DNA of 64,000 nt. Source: Aspidapion aeneum. Taxonomy: Eukaryota; Arthropoda; Insecta; Coleoptera; Brentidae. Both the position numbers and the translations under genes were made by a program. Below the pieces are notes generated by a model. It made no database searches. It was not told the DNA's origin and saw only the letters and a list, made by a program, of their open reading frames with translations. How positions within the stretch are numbered: the stretch's first letter is position 1; each line of letters begins with the position of its first letter. Shown here piece by piece: positions 21,674 to 33,900 of the stretch. The DNA lies in contig OY755044.1 in assembly GCA_963576565.1 (NCBI GenBank), forward strand, positions 39,019,235-39,083,234. Reading direction: 5' to 3'.

Positions 21674-21984
21674 CTACACTCCAAACCTGTTATAAACGTA
21701 CTGGCTGTTGACCCCTTCTCCCAAGTTGTGAATTCGAATCTCCTCGACAACTGAGGGGTTCAAAAGGTTAAACAAAATGGCGAACAGGGTGCACGCCGCG
21801 TAAACCCCCAGCGCGATCCACCAGAGCAGCTGTTCGTGCAGTTTCTGCTCGAAGTTCTTGAGGACGAGGAGGCCAATGGTGAGGCCAGCAAGGGCTCCGG
21901 TGAGGTGCGCCACGTAGGAAACCGGAGGACCCATAACCTCTTCGGCATAGCGCGAGTAGATGGCGTAGCCCACGTCGCAGGATG
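21674..21984 (-). CDS. Rhomboid exon 5 (catalytic His, last membrane segments, stop)
   Basis: The acceptor TTTGTTACAG ends at 21985. The exon completes an Ala codon, then reads [32 protein letters not shown] and [20 protein letters not shown], and stops at TAG 21674-21676. The His of HLTGA is the second catalytic residue. Confidence 0.94.
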
Positions 21985-24900
21985 CTGTAACAAAGAGAAA
22001 AATATAGATTTATTGATTATCCAGGTCGAATTTGTCTTAACAGATAGATTACTAACACTCACAGTGTGCTTGAAAAAACTAACGAAGGAGAAAGATTATT
22101 TAAAATACCAAAAAGTATTTTGGTGATCTCTTTAGTTATATGTCAAAAATTTGGTTCAAACCGGGTGAAAAGTACTCGTTCTGTTACAACTTAAACCGAT
22201 AGATATACCCGGAAAAGTAGAAAAAAATCCAAAAATTGATTAAATTTTGAAAAGAGGATCAGCTAGGATTTATATGAATATGGTTTGGAAGGAAAGGGTC
22301 CACATTCAAAAAGTGCAATTAGTTTTTGGAACCATTTTCATGTAACCTATACCTCATTCAAGCACACCATGTATCTCAGAGAGTTTAGAACACCTAGAGA
22401 TTGGATTTCCCAACCAACCAAAATAAAAAGAGTAGGTACACAATAAATTTGGCATTACCATTAAAAAAGCTAAAATACAGACAAGAAAAAATCACGGATT
22501 ATAAAACATTGACGGAGTTGATTTCACCAAAGTAAAAGCGGCAAATAGAAAATGCGGACCTTTTAACCATTGACATTTCGTTCTCTGGTTTAAAAGTTTC
22601 AGGTGCTTGTCAACCGCTGTTTTTGTTTATTTGTGTTTTTGCTAGTTTTTTCAATTAATTTGGCATTACCATTAAAAAAGCTGAAATACATACAAGAAAA
22701 AATCACGGATTATAAAACATTAACGGATTTGATTTCACCAAAGTAAAAGCGGCAAATAGAAAATGCTGCATTTTAACCATTGACATTTCGTTCTCTGGTT
22801 AAAAAATTTCAAATGTTGTTTATTTGTGTTTTTGCTAGTTTTTTCAATTAAAGTTGGGATAAAATCTAACTGCAAAAACGTCCTCTGTTTAATTCTCACA
22901 TTTAAAAAAAGAGAACTAAGAACCGAACAGTTGCCCGCTCAAATTTGTTTTATATCTCTGAAAAAATAGGCACTCCTAGGCCACCGGTTCGGCAGCCCAA
23001 CCAAACTCGTTATACTTTGATTTTATTACAGCCTTGTCAAAAAGGACTAAGTTGTTTTTATTTTTGTTTTTTCCTACTCTAACGGAAATAGTCATGGGCG
23101 TAGTCAGGGTCTCGCTCAGGGTGGGGCAAAAAATCAAAAAAATGAACAATCAAATAACCTAAACTTAATTTAATATTAACTTGCAAGGATTGTGAATAAA
23201 CCTTGATAAAATGTCTTAATAAATGAGCTAAAGCCCTGACTACGCTCATGGAAATAGTACCTTTTGCTTTAAGAATCCAGCAGTTTTTGACAATTCGATT
23301 TTATCCAAAATTTAATTTAAAAAAAACTGACAAAACCACAAATAAATAAAAACAGCTGTTGACAAACACTTGACATTTCTAAATAAAAGAACGAAAAGTC
23401 GAACTAAAAACGGAACGGCGTTAGCCATTTAGGATTTGCTACTTTGTTCAAATCCAATCCCTTATAATCCGTGGCAAAGTTTACAGAATTTAAATTGTAT
23501 AAGTTGCTGCACTTGTCAAAAATCAATGGAAATATAGAGATCAAACGTGTGCCGACGTAGGCTGGCGCTAGTCGTAACTGCAAAACAGGTGTGCGATTCG
23601 GCGTTTGATGTCGGCCGCCGCCTCAATGATCCACCAGCCAGTAACCCGCTGCAAAACAGGTGTGCGATTCGGCGTTTGATGTCGGCCGCCGGCTCAAGTG
23701 CAGCAACTTATAGTTAATTGTGTAAACTTTGTCCGTGGGTTATCATAAATTTTGTTTCTTATTAAAACTGGGTTTAATAATTTTTACTGACCTATTGAGA
23801 AAATTCCAAACAGCCTAAGGACGCCGCACTGCATGTTGTTGTAGTTCAACAACACGTTGGCAAGATGGGCGGCTAACAAGGCGTAGACCCCTCCGGAGGC
23901 GCCCACAAGGTAAACGTCGGTATCGAAGACGGAGGTGCCCAAGGAACCAGCAACTACGCCGGCCATGTAGATGAGAGCCACTCGGCCAGAACCGTGCACC
24001 ATTTCTAGCGGGAGGCCCACTAGGAGTTGTACCACTAGGTTGAAGCCTAGATGGAGCCACCTAAAAGAAACAAAATTACAATTGACTTTAGTGAATACTT
24101 AAGTATCGTGAGTTCGTATTATAAAGTCTCAAAGAAATACCCCAGATTCTTTGGTTCGTTCGATTATATTAGGCTAATAACGATAATACTTTAAAGCCAA
24201 CTTAAACCTAAACTTTAGCACCATATCTTGAATTCTTGGTTGATAAAATCCTACAAAAATAATTCCAAAAAAAAGTCGGTAATGAAGAAAGCTCCAAAAG
24301 ATTTACTACCAATATTAAACCTTTAATGCCGCACCGCCTATGAAAATATTTGAAAACAAATTTGTTCATTTTTTCGAACAACCAGACATACAAAGCATGC
24401 GCTAAAAATAACACACAACAAGTTTGTTTATTTTCTGAAGAATCATGAAATTTTTTATATGATAAAAAGCCAATGTTTATTTCTTTAACAATAAAATTAT
24501 AACATATATCACGTAACAAAAACCTATTTTTCTGTGTATTCGCATTCTCTCTTTTCGACTCGACTAAGTAATTTTTTTTCTTTTTCAAGGCCGTACCTAG
24601 GGGGGATCAAGCCCCTCCCTTCCTAAAATAGTCGATAATGTGTTAAAAAGAGATTTCTCAGCAATACAAATTAAGGTAACTGATGATAAGTGCGGCGCTC
24701 CTCATGAGGACCACTCATTATCAGTTAACTTAATACAAATATGACAAAAAAATGCAGAATACACAAATTTTTAATAAAACTTTATTGTCATGCTGTCAAA
24801 AGTGAACTGATTGTCTTAAAATAATAGTAAATATAATGTTGTTTTGATTAAACAATTTCTGGGAATATTAGACAGAGTCCTACAAATAAAAAAATTGTTT

Positions 24901-27900
24901 GGTTTTAAAGTCATAATATGAGGAACATCCTGCATTTTAATGAAATAATTGAGATGTTTAAGAAACCACACGATGATGCATCTTTTTTATTAAAACTTTT
25001 TACGCACGTATTCCTTATTACCTCGCTAATTCATTATTATTAGAAAGTCACTATTAAATTAACTTAAATAGAAAAATTACTCTTATTAGGTACTGACTCA
25101 GGAACATTATAAATGGCGCCAGCAAATCAATTTTTCAATTGCATTTTTTTGGTCTGTAACGAGCAGAGTTCCTAGGTGTCCCTACAGATTTGTAAATGAC
25201 AAGAAAATTTGGCGGTCTTACCCAATAAATTGCTTGAATTTTTTACAAAAATTTTCACGCCGATATTGCTTTGCTTGTCTGAGGTTTTTCGAAAAATGTT
25301 ACTCTTATTAGGCACCGGACGTTATATTAGGAAACGGACTTTATTAGAAACCGGACCTTATTAGTCACTGAACCTTATTAGCATCTGTACCTTATTAGTC
25401 ATGGAACCTGATTAGTAATCGAACCATATTAGTACCCGGACCTTATTAGTCACCGGACCTTATTAGTCGCCGGATCTTATTAGTCACCTAACCTTATTCG
25501 TAACCGAACCTCATTAGTTTCCGGACTATTCGACAGTACTGTTTGACTACTTACCCTGCATGTAAAAGCATATAAAATAGAAACCTCCATATCTCTGATC
25601 TCTTGTCGGGTCTGTAGATAAAAACTGACTCTATAGGCACAGGACCGGCGGGATTTAGCTCTCCTGTGCTGACTGAGTAGTAGATAAAGAATCCCAACTG
25701 AAACAAAAAATAATTGATTAAACACTGTCTTCGTCTACATAATATGAGAAGGACAAAAAAATCACAACTCAACTTTTTTTTAGCGGCCAAAGTGGCAACA
25801 CCGCCATGCGGTAAGTCCAGTAACTGCATTAATGACGTTTGTAGTTTCCGAAATTAAGGTAGATAGGAAAAGGTCGGGCGAAACGGGTGCTTGGTCACAG
25901 AAAAAATAGGTCTTATTATTTATGGCTGAATGGATAATATCTTCTCCACTCAAGGCAGTGGCGGCGCTTGGTGTAAAACTAAGGGGGTGCGCAGAAAAAC
26001 AAATTTTTGAGTGCCACGCCCAACTTTTTGGGCTATCGAGTAACTATGAAATCGTCGAAATCAAAATAATATGGCCCGACCGACAACGCCAAGTTGTCTC
26101 AGTGCACTAACTTAAGGCACCTAAGTTTGCTTTAACAACCAACGGTAATCGTAGACGCGGGTGGCATCGATCGCCGCAATTTATTCACAAGAGCACGAAC
26201 CAAAGTAATGCCTAGATTCTGTGTACTACAAAATTTTATAGAGACATGCCGTACACTCTTTCTATATTTCGTAATTAGAATGCGACATAACATCTACGAA
26301 TACAAACACATATATACCGGGTATTAATTTTTAGTTAGTATTCAAGTCTTATTCCTTTTAGGTTTATTGATACTTGATACTATGATGAAATTATTAATTA
26401 TAGATTGATGAAATCTTATTATTTTTTTAAAGTAAAATTTATGAGTCACGTGCACATGTGCACTTATGGAGGAACCGCCACTAACTCTAGGTAGACTGGA
26501 ACATGGACTGGACAAAAGTAGTTAATACCTGTCCGTTAAAATCCTTGTATTGGTAACAGAACCGTAATGCAAGTAAATTGTAATAGTTCCCATGATTTAT
26601 ATTTTAGTTAAAAAAATTGATACGTTATAGCGAGCGCAGGTCTACATAGTTTATGGAAATGATTAACTTACATCTAGCGAGATTTTCTCGAGAAATTTCA
26701 TAATTAACTTTACTCATAATAATAATATTGAATTGAATAAAAATTGGATAAAATTTAACTGCCCCTCCTCACGATGGGTGAAAAGAACAATTCGTAATAA
26801 AGACTAAACACCTGAACTAAAAATGCGTTGCAATAGTATATCTATTACATAACAAGAGAAGAAAGTGACAAATTTCACACCAGCGTGTTTTTCCTACGAA
26901 CACTGTTGAACTATACTAATTTTTGTAAAAATTGGTCATTAATTTTGCACAAATCAAATAAAACTGCGTTTTTGCACAAGTGTGGAGAAGTACTTTGCAA
27001 CACATGTGCGGAAAAGTATGTTGACAATTAACGTCATCATACACTTTTCCATACATGTGCGGAAAAGTACTTTACTACATATGTGCGGAAAAATTTCTGC
27101 ACACGAGTAAAATTTAACGTTTATTATTTATATAATTAACTCTCCTAAAACAAATTTAAAAAAGTTAAAATATTCTTAATAAATCCTGGACGTCGGCAAA
27201 TCAACTACCAAATTAAAATGCCTTTAAAAGTCACAGTTTACAAAATTACTTCAGTAAAGAAGGACCTTATAGGAATAAAATGATCATAACAAAAACATTT
27301 CATGTAAAAAAAAGCCAAGTACGTGAAAATGGTATTGTATAAAAAGAATTTGAAATAAAATTAAAGCCAAGTTCTCCAATACAAACTTCAAAATGAAAGG
27401 TTCTTACTAGTTTGGAAATGTTTTTTAAAATTTTGATAATCTATATCTACATGAGTGTAATTTTGGAACTACTTTACTACTTTATGAAAGTCCATCAAAC
27501 TTGGAGGGGTTAACTCTATGAAGATCTACGACTGTTCAAAGTTTGAATTGCGTAGCTTTTCCCAAGTAGAGTTTTATATTTTGTCAAATATGGGCTTAAA
27601 TGTTTCAAGAAAAGATGATACAGCAGTTTACGTGAACTTGGCGGGGCACTAAAATTAATTATCTTAAAAAACAATATGACCAGATCGTCGATTCCCTCAA
27701 GATAAACGCCACTGCGTGACTTGTTGGATAAAAAAATGTTGACTTTAAAATTCCATAACAAACTAGAAAAAGAAAAATATAAATTAAATTTCGACCTAAT
27801 AAAATTTGACAGATCAAATAATTATAACTAGCTGGCCTTTTCAAACAAGCCGTAAATCAGCAGGCTAATTTTGTAAACTGTTAGTCGAGTTTGATTACAT

Positions 27901-30900
27901 ATTTTGAAATCCAGAGATATTTAAGCTTTTTTGAAGTGTGCGGTCTAGATATTTAAACAGGGTGTTCATAAAAAAGGTAGTGAATAGTTATAAAAAGTAA
28001 GTAAGTAAGTAAAAAAAAATACGTTTTCCAATTTAAGTAAAGTACCTGCGGCAAATAAGGCCCACTTAAACTAGAAGTAAAGTTGTCTAAATTGTATGGG
28101 AAACTTCTAATACCACGTGGCGAGCCTTCTATCTAGGGGTAGGATTTTTGAATGGGACATAAGGATTGCATGGGAAAGCAGAACAGCCTAAAACGAACGT
28201 TGCCGGTTTAGCGAAAATATCAGTATAAGTCGCTACTCAATTCGCGAAAGGTCAATTTAGTCAGTTTTATGTAAGTGCCCTGATTAAATGGGTTGATGCA
28301 CAACTAGAACAATACCTTAAAATTCTGCTTGTTCCTAAAAGTAAATAATTCACTTACTTTTACAAACAAGCAGTATTTTAAAGTGTTATCTGGTTAATGA
28401 TTTTCGTTTCACATTCCGTAAAGTCAATTTTTTTTAAAGATAACAATCTACAGGTAAGCTACCTATTATTTAACTTTAGTTTTTGTAATACATTTTTAAT
28501 CCAACCATAAAAACAAGGTAATGGTGGACCACAGTGACGCAGGGTGGGTAGTGGACGTGGGAGGGGGGCGAGCTCCTAGGGGGGGCGGCGGAGGTGGTAT
28601 GATTCAAAAAGAAACTTGCGAAATTAGGTTAAGAAAGCCCACACGAAACAAAAGTCACGATTCTGTGCTGTTCACGTTAATAACTTAGAAAAAGTCCAAA
28701 TATTTCTTTATATTTGTAGCATATAAAGATTCCAGGCTAGCTATTCTTGAACGATGAGATATGCGTGCTGACCTCCATTGCGCAAGCTTCTTACGATCCG
28801 ACCGAGAAACATTCAGTCGGTACGGGGTAGGAGAACAGATTTAACTTCAAAAGCGTAAAATTCACTAACTCTGAAGCGGGCGACTATGCCATTGGTCATA
28901 GGGGGACATACTGTATATTATATCACCCGAAAGTGTATTGGCAATTATACACACTCGCTGTGTTGGAATATTCGCAGTATTGCCATGGCCTGGATGCAGA
29001 AGCGACTTGAAGTTGCCGGATTTAAAGATGAAGAGTATGTTTTGGATTATGGCTACTAGGCCTTATTAGCCGCCGGGCCTCATTTGCGGCAGGTACCTTA
29101 ACTGTTACAAATTGATTTTGTGATAAAAACGATTGAAAAATATTTTTTTAAAAATTAAAGATAGGTACCGAACATTGACTTCTATCCCTTTCAGGGCTTT
29201 ATACAACTCAATGGTACCGAAATAAAAATATATCAAAAACCTAGGATACTTTTCTCCTATAGTGGAGGCCACACACCATTAAGCAGGTGTGAAAAATCTA
29301 GTAAGTTATGATCGGTCTTTTGGCACACATGCTTGATCCTATTTTTATCACGTATTAAAAATTTTATTCAACCATTGCATTGTTATCGCGAGGTCGACGT
29401 TCCGAGTTGTTATAGTTTGCAGAAAATAAATGGACCTTTACCTTCTATTTCGACACATTTGCCCTTAATTTAATGCGATGCGAAATAGGGGAGGTTGATG
29501 CATGGCTCGGGCACACGTTATAATTTGGAGCATAAAAGGGATTCCGAATTTCAGGGGTTTTTGTGTTTCCACCGCACGTAAAGCAGCTGTTTTTCCGTCT
29601 GTCTGTCAACAGAGGGTCGGTTTTGGGTCTAATTTCGGTGTATTTTTGTTTATGCTGTGTCACGAAAAATACTCATTTTTGGATTTGTATTTTTATTTTA
29701 TTTTATTGCGAACATTTTGACAAGTTTTTCTCAATTTTTTTAACTCCATTATAAACTACTGATACGTTTGCAGTTTTTTTTTCAATGGAGCTCTTGATTT
29801 TAAAAACATATTTGTTCTTGAAGCAACAAAAAACTGATTTATGTCATACATACACTCGCTTTGTTTTAAATTAGTTAAACGCCTACAACTTTTAGCAGCC
29901 AACGTGAGCAAAAAAGGTGACAAACTAAGTTTATTTTAGCGCCATGTTGGTCTAATGCTCAATTGGCTTAGCGTCCAGTGGTTCCAGTGGTCAGCGCCAT
30001 TTGGCGGCACCTAACTGGTGGTGCCAAGTTCCCCTGCAATTTTAAAACCTAGTATTATAATTCTCCCATTAATTTTTGCCGTATAAAAAAGTCATTATAA
30101 TTGAAGGGTGAAACCCATTCTTAAAGCGTGCAGGTAGTACCTGTCGATAGCCTCTGTTAAACCTTACAATAAGGGATTAGGCACGTATCATGAGATTATG
30201 TGCGTTCGATACTTTTACTTAAAGACATTAGGAATGCTGTCGTGTTTAAAATACTGAAATTTCTCCAAAATTTGAAAATTATTTTTCAATTTTCGCACAG
30301 ATTTCTGGAAATCCCAAAACTGTTATTATGATTACACTATAGCGCGAGCCACTTTTATTACCTTGCTTTATAGGGCAAACATTAATGCGAGAACTGTAAC
30401 TATAATTACTAGGGTTTAGCGTTGTATAACGCCTAATCTACTGCTTTACATTATTTAATATTTTTTATATAAAATATCTCTAGGACTCATAAAACAACTG
30501 ATACAGCTAGACAAGATCTAGAAACTTCATTGTGGTATAACTTGTAACGTTAATCGCATTTTTCTCAAAACTACTAAAATTGTGTTCAATTTTATTCAGA
30601 CCCGATTTAACGGGGTGTTAAACTAACAAAACTAAATCAAACCAGCTTATTTATATCCAACTATTAACCTTTACTTTGAAATAGAGCCGTAGGCATATTT
30701 ACTTAAGCAACCTTCAAAGTAAAGTAAATATTTCGAGCAGTCCCGCGGCGAATACACAGAAAATACTCTGCCAATTCGTTTACAAAACTTACAGTTCTTA
30801 AAGATCAATATTAAAATACTCTGCCAATATATGGGCCCCTAAGCTCACACTAGGTATCTACTATAGTTATAGCCTACGTGTGAGCTGATATAACTAAAAA

Positions 30901-33900
30901 CTAAAATAAATTTTATTCAACCCCAGACTAAATTACCTTTCGTTTGATACCACACAAGCCATGTTTTGACTTAAACTCAAATTTAATTAATTAATTAAAT
31001 AAAGTTTTGTAAACGAAGTAAAAAGGTTAAAATCTTGCGCCTATCTATTAAGGTCACTATATCACGAAGTTCAAGCGAAGTTCCTTGAACTTCGTGATAT
31101 AGTGACCTTACTATCTATGTGGTAAATGACATTCATTAATTAGCTTGTCTAACGAACTGTCACGATCAGCTGTTTTTCGATCCAAGATGGTTGCCATAGG
31201 ACAAACAAAGCGTTTTCCCATAAGCCGCAATGTTAACAAAAACGTAATTTTAAAAAAAAGTGAAACGATTTAATTTACAACAAAGATGCTGTTTTAAGTA
31301 TTGAACCTTTGTACACATGGGAAAAATGCGTTTTTCTTAAAAAAAATCAATTGAAGCCAGTAAATCTCAAATAAAAGGGACCATGTTTTGTTCAAAAGTC
31401 AGGTTATGTTTTTATTTACTTCTGTTTTTTTTTACTTTTTTTCCAGTTTTTTACTCAGTTTGAATCATTATTATTAGTTTCTGTGCTGTTATGAATTGTG
31501 GCAGCTGGGGAGAGCTTGATAATGTTAGTTTTGATGGAATGCCAAGTATTTTGACCTTAAAAAATCATCTGGATTTAAATGAACTAGGTATCAGCTCAAA
31601 GAAGGGAAAAGAAAGTGGATAAGTGCTCTATTACCTGACTTAACAGAGAATAAATTGAAATATTTGAAAGTTTTTTGTCAGGTTTGTTTTGGATAAATGT
31701 GTAACTGCCATTTTGGCAACATTTTCTATTGGGATCTTTTTTTGTGCTTGAGTGGACCTTTTGCAGAAGTGTAACATAGAATTGTGTTAAACTGTAAGAA
31801 ATATTTCACTATGATTTTTTTACTATTCTAGGCAAGCAACTTTCAAAACTAGAATACAGCAATGATCATGACTGGGTCTCTTCTGAATGGATTATTGTTT
31901 CAAAACGGTTGAAAAATTTTAAAAATCATGGTTGAAAAAAGGGTCCAGAGATATATGAGGTTAAAGTGTGAATAATGAGCTGAACCAAATTTGTACACCA
32001 TCCTACAGAACCTTAAATAAACTTTTGGTAGTGTAGCATCCTGTATAGTGTCGAGTGAAGTCCTGTATCATCAAAGTTTCTTTTTCTTTAATAAATATTT
32101 ATTTTACAGACCAGTTTAGAATAAACTGGTGAGTTTGACAGTCCCCTAACTCAAACCTCTTTTTATCTTAAACTATTTTGGTGCAAATTTTCCTTTATTT
32201 CCATGCTTTTTGACACCTAAAACTTGTACACCGTAAAATTTGTATAGTATCTGACTGGACCTACTACAAGTCCTGTTGTGAAATTTCTCCGGTACTGTTC
32301 TGAGCTTATTACCAAAAAATTTTTTTTATGGCATCATTAATAATAGATGGATAAAAAAGTAATCTTTGTTGACTTTGATGACCACAAGAAAAACAAATAA
32401 GTTCTCTCAGATATTTTTTTCAATTTCTCTCAAAAAAACTTGGGTTCTAATACTCCTAATGGGTCATATGCTGTTACGCCCAATTGTAGAGTAGAGTATA
32501 TGTTTATTTGCATAAACTTTTAGATACATAATTGGGCAAATATTGTTACAAAAAAACAGTAATAAAAGTAATAGTAACAGTAGTAATACAACAGCGAATA
32601 TTGTACTGTTGTAAAATTTGAACAGTACTTACTGTTGTGAGCTGATGAACCTTAGGTTTGACCGTACTTAAGCCCTATGTATTATAGTTCATGGAAAATC
32701 ATATGGTGATGTACGGTGTCTGAGGCCAATGACAAGAAAAAACTGTATTTTAATTTAAGTTTTTTTTTTATATAATGTTTACTTATATTTTTTTAAATAA
32801 ACATATTTTGTAAAGTACTTATTAGAAGTTTGCTTGACCAACCTCGGTTGGAACTTATATGTGCATATTGATCTGTTGGACTGACCTACCTATAAGTTGT
32901 GCCTCTTTTTCATGTTACTACTGGAGGGTTAAAACAATTAAACTTTGTCTAAACCTAAAAATCATAGTGAAATATTTTTCACAGTTTAACGCTATAAAAG
33001 GTTTAGTCAAGTACAACAAAAGATCCTAATAGAAAACCTGAATCTGATGAGAAAAGTATGTATGTATGTATTCGAAAGTGGTGGCAGGCCCTACTGGACC
33101 TCCATGCACTGCGACCACAAATGGATCTATTGTACCCAATGAGAAAAGTTTAGTCTATTTCAATTTCGTCTCTGTTAAGTGAGCCTTGAAGTGAGCTCTT
33201 TGAATAGAACTACTTTCCCCTACCTTGGGCTGATAGTTCATTGATTCATTGGTCAAAAAACTTCAAAAACCTTTGGGGGCCCGATACCTTTGGGGGCCCC
33301 AGAGGTCTCATGATGTACTTTATGCTATTTTTTCTGTTTATTCATGAAATATATGGAAAATATCTAAAAAAATATGTGGTTTGGGGGGTCCGGGCCCCTA
33401 GCCCCCTTGGTGCGCCCATGTAATAATTCAAAATAAGTGAAAAAACTAGAAAAAAAGTTAAAAAAAAACAAAATAAACTAAAACATAACCTACTTTTTTG
33501 AAGAAAACATGGTCCCTTTTATTTCAGATTTTCTCGCTTTAGTTTAATATTTTTAAGAAAAACGCATTTTTCCCATATGCACAAAGGATCTATTCTTAAA
33601 ACTGATTAATTTTTGAGACTAAAGCTCTTGTCGTTTTTGTAAAATTTACGTTTTTGTTAACATTACGACTTATGGGAAATCGGTTTGTTTGTCCTATGGA
33701 AGACATCTTGGATTTGATCATATGTTTTGTTAGACAGCCCTATAATATGATCTAACCATTGAGTGGTATAAGGCCCTGAAAGGGCCTAATAGATCTAACT
33801 AAAAAAACCAACTTTAAGCATCAAAGGAAGGATACAAATAAAACGTGGCCATGTCATTTGTTTCTTTATGTATTTTCATAAATTTCTAATAATTTAGTAT

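Noticed and set aside
21760..22126. Alternative frames overlapping rhomboid exon 5
   Set aside because: They are shadows of the real exon; the other frames lack rhomboid motifs and cross the splice site.
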